From: Halieaceae bacterium
GTDB lineage: Bacteria > Pseudomonadota > Gammaproteobacteria > Pseudomonadales > Halieaceae
NCBI GenBank assembly: GCA_003523185.1
Contig: DPGN01000077.1
Coordinates: forward strand, 17,998-37,790
DNA: 19,793 nt
Reading direction: 5' to 3'
Part shown: positions 1-6,924 of the stretch, piece by piece
Position numbering within the stretch: position 1 is the first letter of the stretch
Layout of the letters: each line of letters starts with the position of its first letter
Translations under genes and position numbers: made by a program
Notes under the pieces: generated by a model
Databases searched by the model: none
What the model was told of the DNA's origin: nothing
Seen by the model: only the letters and a program-made list of their open reading frames with translations

Positions 1-210
1 CGACCCGAGTTTATTCGCGCCGACTGGATTAAAGACGGTGCAGTTGCTGTGGACGCGGGCTATCACCCCGGTGGGGTCGGTGACATTGAACTCGGGCCGT
101 TGGTTGACCGGGTGTCGGCTTACACGCCCGTTCCAGGTGGTGTTGGTCCGATGACGATCAATACCCTGATCATGCAAACGGTTGAATCCGGAGAAAAAGC
201 GTTAGGCTAA
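1..210 (+). CDS. folD: FolD, methylene-THF dehydrogenase/cyclohydrolase (3' part)
   Basis: Only the last 69 codons are present; the gene enters from the left edge in frame 1 and stops with TAA at 208-210. The fragment reads DWIKDGAVAVDAGYHP and then VSAYTPVPGGVGPMTINTL. The PVPGGVGPMT block is the well-known C-terminal FolD signature next to the NADP-binding fold. FolD is a cytosolic enzyme that oxidises 5,10-methylene-THF to methenyl-THF and hydrolyses it to 10-formyl-THF, feeding purine and formyl-Met synthesis. The catalytic Lys and the N-terminal domain lie outside the window. It is followed after a short gap by the hydrolase gene and probably shares a transcript with it. folD also lies near cysS in pseudomonads; here the hydrolase gene separates the two and cysS runs on the opposite strand. 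Identification is firm. Confidence 0.95.
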   Translation, partial: RPEFIRADWIKDGAVAVDAGYHPGGVGDIELGPLVDRVSAYTPVPGGVGPMTINTLIMQTVESGEKALG

Positions 211-236
211 ACGTCGGGCAATCATTGGAGCTCAAT

Positions 237-1235
237 TTGTTCTCGGATATTGAGTTTAGGAACGTCACCGCCAACGGCATCACTTTGCGACTTGCCATGC
301 AAGGCAGCGGTCCCTTGATCGTTCTATGTCATGGCTGGCCCGAGAGCTGGTACAGCTGGCGTCATCAAATCCCGGCCCTTGCAAAAGCGGGCTACACCGT
401 CGTCGCTTACGATGTGAGAGGTTACGGTGAATCGGATAAACCCCATGAGGTAGAGGCCTATACACTTAAAGAGCTTGCCACCGATGTGATCGGTATTGCC
501 GATGCACTGGGGTTTGATCGCTTTATTACAATCGGGCATGACTGGGGCGGCCCTATTGCCCTAACAACAGCCCTACTCTATCCCGATCGCGTCTATGCCA
601 CGGGTTCGCTTTCGGTTCCCCATTTGACTCGACCGCCACTGCCAACGCTCGATTTGTGGCGAGAACTCTACAAGGACCAATTTTTCTACCAGCTGTACTT
701 TCTCAACGAGGGTGTAGCTGAAGCTGAGTTTGAAGCCGATCTGCCCGAGTCCCTATTCCTGGTGTACACCGCCATTGATGCCCGCGGAATTAGACATCAG
801 CAGCTCAATCACGACGGCGTATTTGCGGGTACCAAGCCAGCTACAGCCAAATTACTAGACGGTATGACGCGCTTCGACAGCTTCCCGGACTGGTTCTCCC
901 AAGATGACTTGGACTACCTGGTATCGCAGTTTGAGCTGAGTGGGAAACGAGGCCCCTACAACCGCTATCGAGCGCAAAACTTAGATTGGCACGAACTTGC
1001 CCACTTAGATGGCGCCAAGATTCAACAGCCCGCATTCTTCATCACCGGTGAGTTAGATCCGGTCAGCAGCTTTGTTCCGCTGAGCACTTCATTTATCGAT
1101 CACGTGCGAAAGAACTATGACAATCTGCTGATAGCCCGAGAGCTACCGAATGTGGGTCACTGGACCGCAGAGGAGGCTCCTGAAGCAGTGAATGAAGCCC
1201 TGTTGGCATTCCTTAAACAGGTGCATCACTCGTAG
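237..1235 (+). CDS. Epoxide-hydrolase-like alpha/beta hydrolase
   Basis: This is a cytosolic alpha/beta-hydrolase of about 332 residues that resembles soluble epoxide hydrolases. In residue numbers counted from the TTG at 225, the oxyanion motif HGWPESW is at 36-42 and the nucleophile elbow HDWGGP at 105-110, with Asp106 as nucleophile. Two cap-domain tyrosines are in the expected contexts, FYQLYF (Tyr155) and RGPYNRYR (Tyr248). The charge relay is Asp278 (GELDP) and His312 (GHW). The paired cap tyrosines favour epoxide hydrolase over haloalkane dehalogenase, which shares the HDWGG elbow; the physiological substrate is unknown. No ATG start exists before residue 25, inside the first strands. 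TTG at 225 has no Shine-Dalgarno. TTG at 237 has GGAG at 227-230 with 6-nt spacing, so I chose 237. No signal peptide is seen. It lies downstream of folD and converges on cysS with 12 nt between stops. Confidence 0.88.
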   Translation: MFSDIEFRNVTANGITLRLAMQGSGPLIVLCHGWPESWYSWRHQIPALAKAGYTVVAYDVRGYGESDKPHEVEAYTLKELATDVIGIADALGFDRFITIGHDWGGPIALTTALLYPDRVYATGSLSVPHLTRPPLPTLDLWRELYKDQFFYQLYFLNEGVAEAEFEADLPESLFLVYTAIDARGIRHQQLNHDGVFAGTKPATAKLLDGMTRFDSFPDWFSQDDLDYLVSQFELSGKRGPYNRYRAQNLDWHELAHLDGAKIQQPAFFITGELDPVSSFVPLSTSFIDHVRKNYDNLLIARELPNVGHWTAEEAPEAVNEALLAFLKQVHHS

Positions 1236-1247
1236 TTAAATTCGAGC

Positions 1248-2627
1248 TTACCCACGCCGCCAAGTAGCACCTGACGCGCTATCCTCGATGATAATACCCG
1301 CCGCGTTGAGTTCATCCCGAATGGCGTCGGCTCGCGAGAAGTCTTTGTTGGCTTTTGCCTCGGCACGGTCGATAAGCATTTGATCGATGACCTCCGCAGT
1401 TAAACCATCGCCGTCGGCATTCGATTTTGACAACCATTCGACAGGATCTTCGGACAAAATTCCCAAGACGGCGCCACCTGCCAGTAAAGCCGCCTTTGCC
1501 GCGCTTTTTTCACTCTCCGACGCTTTGTTTAGCGCTTTTGCCAGCTGGTGAAGCTCGGCAATCGCCGCAGGGGTATTCAAATCATCTAGAAGCGCACTGA
1601 AGACAGGTGAAAGATGTGCTTCCGAGGATTCTACTGGGGTATCGCCCGCATTACGCAAAGCGAGGTAAAAGCTATCTAAGGTGGCTTGTGCGTTATCCAG
1701 AAGCTCCCTTGAAAAATTGAGTGGCGAGCGATAGTGCGCCGAGAGAAGCGCGAACCGAAGGGTTTCGCCCGAGTACTGCTCCAATAGTTCACGCACTGTT
1801 CTCACGTTGCCCAGCGACTTGGACATCTTTTCACCATCCATATCGACGTAGGCGTTGTGCATCCAGGTCCCGACAAAGCTCCCACCGTAACCACAGCAGC
1901 TTTGTGCTCGCTCGTTTTCGTGGTGCGGAAATATCAGATCCCTACCACCACCGTGAATATCAATGCTGTCGCCCAGGTGCTGGTGGATCATGGCCGAACA
2001 CTCGAGGTGCCATCCCGGCCGCCCGCGACCGTAATCGCTGTCCCACCCCGGATCATCGCCTGTGGACGGTTTCCATAGCACGAAGTCACCGGGATGCCGC
2101 TTGTAAGAAGCCACCTCTACGCGCGCACCTGCCAGCATGTCTTCGAGGTTACGACCACTCAATGCGCCGTAATCCTCCATGGATGTTACGTCAAAGAGCA
2201 CGTGGCCATCGGAGACGTAAGCGTGTCCGCGTTGGATGAGCCGGGCGGCAAGATCCAACATCGCTGCCACATGGGCTGTCGCCTGGGGCTCGATTGAGGG
2301 ATCGAGATTATTCAGAGCCGCCATGTCTTGGCGAAACTTATCAGTGAATTCCTCAGTGAGTGTCATGATATCGGTGTCACGCTCGCGCGCTGCAACGATA
2401 ATCTTGTCGTCTATGTCCGTGATGTTACGGGCGTAAGTTACCTTGGGGTACAACGCTTGCAGCACCCGAAATAAGGTATCGAAGACCACGACCGGGCGCG
2501 CGTTTCCAATGTGCACAAGGTTGTAAACGGTGGGGCCACAAACATACATCCGGATATGCTCAGGATCGATGGGCTTGAAGGCAGATTTACTTCCGCCTGC
2601 ACTGTTTGTGAGAAGCAGTTCAGTCAT
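1248..2627 (-). CDS. cysS: Cysteinyl-tRNA synthetase
   Basis: This class I aminoacyl-tRNA synthetase charges tRNA-Cys in the cytosol. It has 459 residues, about the family's usual length. The HIGH-type motif is HIGN at 39-42 and the KMSKS loop is at 267-271. The zinc ligands that discriminate cysteine are present: Cys30 (MYVCGPT), Cys210 (HLECSAM), His235 and Glu239 (FPHHENE). The C-terminal anticodon domain ends in the usual ATWRR tail. The reading frame extends upstream to 2654, but the added residues lie inside glnS and are not family-like. ATG at 2625-2627 gives the standard MTELLLTNS beginning. That ATG overlaps the glnS stop (ATGACTGA, 8 nt), so translation is probably coupled to glnS. 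The gene converges on the hydrolase gene. Confidence 0.97.
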   Translation of the reverse strand: MTELLLTNSAGGSKSAFKPIDPEHIRMYVCGPTVYNLVHIGNARPVVVFDTLFRVLQALYPKVTYARNITDIDDKIIVAARERDTDIMTLTEEFTDKFRQDMAALNNLDPSIEPQATAHVAAMLDLAARLIQRGHAYVSDGHVLFDVTSMEDYGALSGRNLEDMLAGARVEVASYKRHPGDFVLWKPSTGDDPGWDSDYGRGRPGWHLECSAMIHQHLGDSIDIHGGGRDLIFPHHENERAQSCCGYGGSFVGTWMHNAYVDMDGEKMSKSLGNVRTVRELLEQYSGETLRFALLSAHYRSPLNFSRELLDNAQATLDSFYLALRNAGDTPVESSEAHLSPVFSALLDDLNTPAAIAELHQLAKALNKASESEKSAAKAALLAGGAVLGILSEDPVEWLSKSNADGDGLTAEVIDQMLIDRAEAKANKDFSRADAIRDELNAAGIIIEDSASGATWRRG

Positions 2628-4272
2628 TACCAGCCCATGTATCACGCAGCCCAATCACTCTATTGAACACGGGCTTGTCGCTCGTGTGGTCAAAACGATC
2701 GGTCACAAAGTAGCCCTCACGTTCAAATTGGAATCTATCTTCGGGGTCCGCCGAGGCGAGTGAAGCTTCGACAATCGCTTGGCCGACAACGAGGGACGTC
2801 GGATTGATTACATCATCCATGTTGTCTGCTTTTGATGGGTCTTCCACAGTGAAGAGACGATCGTAGCTTCTAATTTCTGCCGAAATACCGGTCGTAGCAT
2901 CAACCCAGTGGATGACGCCCTTAGCCTTTACACCGTCGTCCGGATCTTCACCCAAGGTTTGGGGCACTATCGACGCGTACACCGCGGTTACCTCGCCGTC
3001 AGCGTCGACGTCACATCGCTCTGCTTCGATGACATAACCGCCCCGCAAACGGACACGTTTACCCAAAACCAATCGCTTGAATTTCTTATTGGCCTCTTGC
3101 CGGAAGTCATCCTTGTCAATCCAGATCTCAGGTCCGAACTGCACCTCGCGCTTACCCTGTGTTTCATCCGCCGGGTGATTTGCCACCAGTAACACCTCAG
3201 GCGCTTCCAGGTTGGTGATCTGCAGCTTGAGTGGATTCAATACAGCCATGGCACGCGGCGCGGACACATTAAGATCATTACGGACAGCACTCTCCAGCAT
3301 GGCGACGTCGACCACACCGTCAGAGCGCGATGTGCCCACCTCCTCGCAAAAATGCCGCAAGGCAGCGGGTGTGTAGCCGCGCCGACGCATCCCAGCAATG
3401 GTTGGCATACGCGGGTCGTCCCAGCCACTAACGACGCCGGAATCGACAAGAAGCTTCAACTTACGCTTGCTGGTGACCGTGTAGTTGACGTTCAAACGAG
3501 CAAATTCATATTGTCGCGGCCTGGAAGGTACCGGCAGATTATCGATAAACCAGTCATACAGCGGTTTATGATCCTCGAACTCCAGGGTGCAAATCGAATG
3601 CGAAATGCCTTCAATCGCATCTTCCTGTCCATGCGCATAGTCATAGGTGGGGTAAATAACCCACTCGTCACCCGTTTGGTGGTGGGCTACCCGGCGGATG
3701 CGGTACAGCGTTGGGTCCCGCAAGTTGATATTTGGAGACGCCATATCAATTTTTGCGCGCAGTACCCGGGACCCATCCTCAAACTCCCCTGCTTTCATTG
3801 CCGCAAACAGGGCATGATTCTCGTCGATCGACCGATCCCTATACGGGCTATTCTTACCTGGTGATGTCAATGTACCTCGGTAGTCACGTGCCTCATCAGC
3901 GCTCAAGTCACACACGTAAGCCTTGCCTTCATCGATGAGATGGAGTGCCCACTCATAAAACTGCTGGAAATAACTTGACGCGTAACGGACCTCACCGTCC
4001 CATTGGTAACCCAGCCATTTCACATCCGCCTGAATGGCATCGATGAAGACTTGGCTCTCCTTTTCGGGGTTGGTGTCATCAAAGCGCAGGTTACAGACAC
4101 CACCATATTGTTCGGCGAGTCCAAAATTAACCGTTATCGACTTCGCGTGGCCGATATGTAAAAAACCATTCGGCTCGGGCGGAAACCGAGTGACTACCCG
4201 ATCCACAACCCCAGCGTCCAGATCGCTCTGAATTTGAGTCCGTAGAAAGTTACTGCGAGGTTCTGTGTCCAT
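2620..4272 (-). CDS. glnS: Glutaminyl-tRNA synthetase
   Basis: This class I synthetase charges tRNA-Gln with glutamine; direct glutaminylation is typical of gammaproteobacteria. It has 550 residues, close to E. coli GlnRS. The PPEPNGFLHIGHAKS block holds HIGH at 39-42, FDDTNPEKE lies at 64-72, and the second ATP-binding loop is SKRKL at 268-272, with Thr before it instead of the Met of E. coli. The C-terminal half carries the beta-barrel anticodon-binding domains, with the ending FNRVIGLRDTW. ATG at 4270-4272 is preceded by AAGGG at 6-nt spacing on the minus strand. It is the first gene of a glnS-cysS pair whose ends overlap. It is transcribed divergently from ppiB, and a promoter-like sequence sits at 4298-4326. 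Confidence 0.98.
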   Translation of the reverse strand: MDTEPRSNFLRTQIQSDLDAGVVDRVVTRFPPEPNGFLHIGHAKSITVNFGLAEQYGGVCNLRFDDTNPEKESQVFIDAIQADVKWLGYQWDGEVRYASSYFQQFYEWALHLIDEGKAYVCDLSADEARDYRGTLTSPGKNSPYRDRSIDENHALFAAMKAGEFEDGSRVLRAKIDMASPNINLRDPTLYRIRRVAHHQTGDEWVIYPTYDYAHGQEDAIEGISHSICTLEFEDHKPLYDWFIDNLPVPSRPRQYEFARLNVNYTVTSKRKLKLLVDSGVVSGWDDPRMPTIAGMRRRGYTPAALRHFCEEVGTSRSDGVVDVAMLESAVRNDLNVSAPRAMAVLNPLKLQITNLEAPEVLLVANHPADETQGKREVQFGPEIWIDKDDFRQEANKKFKRLVLGKRVRLRGGYVIEAERCDVDADGEVTAVYASIVPQTLGEDPDDGVKAKGVIHWVDATTGISAEIRSYDRLFTVEDPSKADNMDDVINPTSLVVGQAIVEASLASADPEDRFQFEREGYFVTDRFDHTSDKPVFNRVIGLRDTWAGND

Positions 4273-4297
4273 ACGACGCCCTTGATGTGTGAGCGCG

Positions 4298-4326
4298 AGT
4301 TTACCAAGCGAAATCGGTCACGTCAG
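4298..4326 (-). promoter_or_regulatory. Candidate sigma70 promoter of glnS-cysS
   Basis: On the minus strand CTGACG (4326-4321) matches TTGACA at four positions. It is separated by 17 nt from TAAACT (4303-4298), which is preceded by TG plus one base (extended -10 form). The predicted transcript would start about 18-20 nt before the glnS ATG, leaving room for the AAGGG ribosome site. This is pattern matching only. Confidence 0.4.
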
Positions 4327-4370
4327 TTTCCAACAATGGTGACAGGCTGGTAGTAATTTACTCGAATGCA

Positions 4371-4384
4371 CAAGGCTGACCTTG
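4371..4384. repeat. Short inverted repeat upstream of ppiB
   Basis: CAAGG CTGA CCTTG is a perfect 5-bp inverted repeat with a 4-nt centre in the 149-bp glnS-ppiB intergenic region. It directly abuts TATCAT (4385-4390), a possible -10 element of ppiB with no convincing -35 partner at 16-18 nt. It could be a small operator-like site or a weak hairpin. It is short enough to be chance. Confidence 0.25.
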
Positions 4385-4421
4385 TATCATCCGCCCTTTC
4401 CCAAAAAAGGCAGTATCAACC

Positions 4422-4931
4422 ATGGCGATGACTCGCGTATTAATGAAGACGCTTCTCGGAGATATGACATTGGAGCTGGATGCCGATAAAGCGCCAGCCA
4501 CCGTTGCTAATTTTGTCGAGTATGCTCAAAGCGGGCACTTCAACGGCACCATCTTCCATCGAGTGATCAACAATTTTATGGTGCAAGGCGGCGGTTTTGA
4601 TACCGACATGCGCCAGAAAGGCACTAATGCGCCCATTCAAAATGAAGCCAATAACGGCTTGAAGAACGACCGCGGCACCATCGCCATGGCGCGCACAATG
4701 GACCCACACTCTGCGACAGCGCAGTTTTTTATCAATGTCTCAGACAATGACTTCCTGAACTTCTCTGGTGAGAACATGCAGGGCTGGGGCTACGCCGTGT
4801 TTGGTCGCGTAGTTGAGGGCGAAGACGTGCTGGACAAGATCCGCGTTGTCCCTACGGGCAGTCAGGCGGGCCACCAAGACGTCCCTAATGACCCTATCGT
4901 TATCGAATCTGTCACGGTGCTCTCCGACTGA
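4422..4931 (+). CDS. ppiB: Peptidyl-prolyl cis-trans isomerase B (cyclophilin)
   Basis: This is a single-domain cyclophilin of 169 residues that catalyses proline isomerisation during protein folding. There is no signal peptide, so it is the cytosolic PpiB type. Core motifs are FHRVINNFMVQGG at 45-57 with catalytic Arg47, the AMAR block at 88-91, SATAQFFINV at 97-106, and YAVFGRVVEG at 124-133. ATG at 4422 has AAGG at 4407-4410, 11 nt upstream; a second in-frame ATG at 4428 (spacing 17 nt) is less likely. The stop at 4929-4931 is only 2 nt from the lpxH ATG, so the two genes form an operon. Co-location of ppiB, lpxH, glnS and cysS is familiar from pseudomonads. It is divergent from glnS. Confidence 0.96.
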   Translation: MAMTRVLMKTLLGDMTLELDADKAPATVANFVEYAQSGHFNGTIFHRVINNFMVQGGGFDTDMRQKGTNAPIQNEANNGLKNDRGTIAMARTMDPHSATAQFFINVSDNDFLNFSGENMQGWGYAVFGRVVEGEDVLDKIRVVPTGSQAGHQDVPNDPIVIESVTVLSD

Positions 4932-4933
4932 CC

Positions 4934-5644
4934 ATGACGCAATCCCTGTTCATCAGCGACCTTCATTTAAGCGAGGATACGCCGCATATCGAACAAGGAC
5001 TGACAGCGTTCCTGAAACAAGAAGGCGATATCGATCGCCTTTTTTTATTGGGCGACATCTTCGAAGCCTGGATTGGGGATGACGATGACAGCCCACTGGC
5101 GCAGCGGTTTGCCGACTCCATGAAACGGATTGCAGACACTGGTACTCAAATCTACTTTACCCCCGGCAACCGGGACTTCCTTGTAGGGCAGAACTATTTG
5201 GATCAATTCGGTGCGACGCTACTCGGTGACTCCGTGTGTATAGAGGTTGCTGGTGCATCTACACTACTCATGCACGGTGACCTACTTTGCTCCGATGACG
5301 TCGATTACCTGGCGTTCCGCGCCATCGCTCACAACCCGGAGTGGCAGGCGGAAATGTTACGCAAGTCACTCGAAGAGCGAAGAGCGCTAGCGAGACAACT
5401 CCGCACCATGAGTAAAGAGGCAGCGAGTAACAAGGCTGAAGACATCATGGATGTTAACGATGATACCGTTCGCTCCGTAATGGAGGAGCACAGAGTCACA
5501 CGATTGATTCACGGTCACACTCACAGACCATGCCGACACCCACTGCAAAACGCCGAGCGAATCGTGTTGGGCGACTGGAATGAGACCGGCTGGTGTTTAC
5601 GAGAACAAGGAACATCATTGGAGCTATGCGAGTTCTCGCTTTAA
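4934..5644 (+). CDS. lpxH: UDP-2,3-diacylglucosamine diphosphatase LpxH
   Basis: This is a metallophosphoesterase of lipid A synthesis. It cleaves UDP-2,3-diacylglucosamine to lipid X and UMP at the inner face of the cytoplasmic membrane. It has 236 residues, close to E. coli LpxH. The metal-binding blocks fall at the expected positions: Asp9 and His11 (SDLH), Asp41 (GDIFEAWIGDD), Asn79 (PGNRD), His114 (MHGD), and His193/His195 (HGHTHRP). The LpxH-specific helical cap lies around residues 125-175. The start follows the ppiB stop by 2 nt and has no strong Shine-Dalgarno, so translation is probably coupled to ppiB. It shows that the organism makes lipid A by the LpxH rather than the LpxI route. 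It converges on miaE with 10 nt between stops, and no hairpin terminator is visible there. Confidence 0.97.
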   Translation: MTQSLFISDLHLSEDTPHIEQGLTAFLKQEGDIDRLFLLGDIFEAWIGDDDDSPLAQRFADSMKRIADTGTQIYFTPGNRDFLVGQNYLDQFGATLLGDSVCIEVAGASTLLMHGDLLCSDDVDYLAFRAIAHNPEWQAEMLRKSLEERRALARQLRTMSKEAASNKAEDIMDVNDDTVRSVMEEHRVTRLIHGHTHRPCRHPLQNAERIVLGDWNETGWCLREQGTSLELCEFSL

Positions 5645-5654
5645 CTACTTTGTT

Positions 5655-6272
5655 TCAGACTATAGGCACGCCGCTGTGAAAGCGTATCTCGGTATCCTCA
5701 CTCTCAATGAGCTCCTTTTCTACCGAGCGGAATAAGGCAAGCCGGTCCTCCACAGCGCTTGCATCCTCTAGATTTTTCGCCAGGCTGATGTAGTCGGCGA
5801 AATGGCGCGACTCACTTTTCAGCAGTGATGTGTAGAAGTCTCGCAGCGTGTCATCAACATGCGGTGCTAACGCCGCAAAACGCTCACAGGAGCGGGCCTC
5901 GATAAGTGCCCCGACAACAAGGGTGTCCACTAGTTTATGTGGGTCTTTTTTACGAACCTTTCCCCGGAGAGTTTGCGCATACCTAGAGGCGGTCACCGAC
6001 TCATAAGCAATACCTCGCTGTGTCATGAGTTTTAGCACCTGCTCAAAATGTCTAAGCTCTTCGCGGGCCAGTCGCGACATTTTATTAAGAAGCGGTGTGT
6101 TGTCCGTATATCGGTGTATGAGCGACATTGCGGTTGCCGCCGCCTTCTTCTCACAGTTCGCATGATCAATCATCAATATGGGCAACGACGTTACCGCGGC
6201 TGATAACCAAGCATCGGGCGTCCGGCACGGCAGAAAATCAAAAACGGGCGTCAAATCTACAGAGGACGGCAT
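5655..6272 (-). CDS. miaE: tRNA-(ms2io6A37) hydroxylase MiaE
   Basis: This is a non-haem di-iron monooxygenase of 205 residues that hydroxylates the isopentenyl group of ms2i6A at position 37 of tRNAs reading UNN codons. The four-helix-bundle iron ligands are visible as repeated Glu and ExxH blocks: DHANCEKKAA (Glu41), EELRHFEQV (Glu72, His75), IEARSCERF (Glu125), and SESRHFADY (Glu154, His157). The product acts after MiaA and MiaB, which are not in this window. ATG at 6270-6272 lies 3 nt after the stop of the DUF1289 gene and has only a weak ribosome site (TAGG), so coupling to that gene is likely. Length and motif order are normal for the family. Confidence 0.95.
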   Translation of the reverse strand: MPSSVDLTPVFDFLPCRTPDAWLSAAVTSLPILMIDHANCEKKAAATAMSLIHRYTDNTPLLNKMSRLAREELRHFEQVLKLMTQRGIAYESVTASRYAQTLRGKVRKKDPHKLVDTLVVGALIEARSCERFAALAPHVDDTLRDFYTSLLKSESRHFADYISLAKNLEDASAVEDRLALFRSVEKELIESEDTEIRFHSGVPIV

Positions 6273-6275
6273 GGC

Positions 6276-6770
6276 CTAGCGCTGTACTTCTGCGAAAAGA
6301 TCGGGTGTGGCTAGATAACGATCGTAATGGGCTGTCGACAACACCCAAAAGTCTTCGTCGATTTTATCACGGAGGTCAATGAGACTGAGGTCTGCCCACG
6401 ATGGATGAACTCGAAACCCATATTTACTGGGATCACTGATCTGACTCGCACCCGCCTTAAGTAGCTGAAACAGCCAACAGTATTCATCGTGCTCATCGTT
6501 GTATCTCACCAGCTGCGTATCAAGCTGCCACTTCAGCAACTCACGATCGGTGACCGTGCACTTGTGGGCGCAAGCCTGCGACAAAAATTTCGACAGTCGC
6601 TGATCAACGAATCGTTTTTCGTCCTGAGTGTAGCCGTTCCAGTGAATAACCTCGTGACTAAACCGCTTGCAGCCCCGGCAAACGCTATCACCAATACCTG
6701 TTGAGCAGACGCCAATACACGGCGTCTTGATTGGCTTTAGGTTCGTTTGTGGTGGGTTACCCGTCGACAT
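6276..6770 (-). CDS. DUF1289 protein with extra C-terminal domain
   Basis: The function is unknown. The N-terminal part (about 14-55 from the start chosen here) is a DUF1289 domain: TPCIGVCS, then VCRGCKRF, then HWNGYTQDEKR. Its four cysteines (18, 22, 31, 34; C-x3-C-x8-C-x2-C) look like a metal or Fe-S site. Many DUF1289 proteins are little more than this module. Here a further 100 or so residues follow, with three more cysteines (67, 71, 98), a predicted helical segment around ELLKWQLDTQL, and an aromatic, acidic tail. No signal peptide or membrane segment is seen. The frame extends upstream to an ATG at 6794 (eight more residues); neither start has a clear Shine-Dalgarno. I chose 6770 because MSTGNPPQ resembles the usual short leader before the domain. 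miaE follows after 3 nt, suggesting a shared role, perhaps in iron-dependent tRNA modification (inference). Confidence 0.85.
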   Translation of the reverse strand: MSTGNPPQTNLKPIKTPCIGVCSTGIGDSVCRGCKRFSHEVIHWNGYTQDEKRFVDQRLSKFLSQACAHKCTVTDRELLKWQLDTQLVRYNDEHDEYCWLFQLLKAGASQISDPSKYGFRVHPSWADLSLIDLRDKIDEDFWVLSTAHYDRYLATPDLFAEVQR

Positions 6771-6826
6771 GACGCGAGAGTCTAGGATAAACATCGCATG
6801 AATGCACAGAATTGATCGAATCGCTG

Positions 6827-6853
6827 TCGACAGACCTGGTCACAAGCTATAAT
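6827..6853 (+). promoter_or_regulatory. Candidate acnB promoter with palindromic -35 region
   Basis: A perfect TATAAT lies at 6848-6853. TCGACA (5 of 6 to TTGACA) lies at 6827-6832, with a short 15-nt spacer. The -35 hexamer sits inside the 10-bp palindrome CTGTCGACAG (6824-6833). The implied transcript starts near 6860, giving an acnB leader of about 65 nt. The exact -10 consensus is the main evidence. Confidence 0.5.
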
Positions 6854-6871
6854 TCGCGCGCCAAAGTGCAA

Positions 6872-6894
6872 GGCGCCCTTTAAAAGCGAGCGCC
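6872..6894 (+). other. Possible leader hairpin upstream of acnB
   Basis: GGCGC (6872-6876) can pair with GCGCC (6890-6894) around a 13-nt A/T-rich loop in the presumed 5' leader of acnB. The 7-mer GCGCCCT also occurs twice here as a direct repeat (6873-6879 and 6890-6896). The element ends 16 nt before the Shine-Dalgarno. It could affect translation or mRNA stability, but the stem is short and may be chance. Confidence 0.25.
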
Positions 6895-6924
6895 CTCACA
6901 AATTCTGGGGAAGAGGAAAATTCA

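Noticed and set aside
1721..2239. Open frame of 172 codons antisense to cysS
   Set aside because: It is rich in Arg, Pro, Ser and His, as is usual for antisense frames, and sits opposite conserved cysS motifs.
3457..3471. GlnS ATP loop TSKRKL instead of MSKRKL as a possible defect
   Set aside because: The catalytic Ser-Lys-Arg-Lys residues are intact, and as far as I recall Thr at this place occurs in pseudomonad GlnRS, so it is ordinary variation.
3352..3864. Open frame of 170 codons antisense to glnS
   Set aside because: It is opposite the conserved core of glnS, with no motif or context of its own.
4273..4421. Small gene or RNA in the glnS-ppiB intergenic region
   Set aside because: No credible short frame with a ribosome site and no stable RNA fold or terminator is visible. 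It holds only the glnS promoter candidate and a short inverted repeat.
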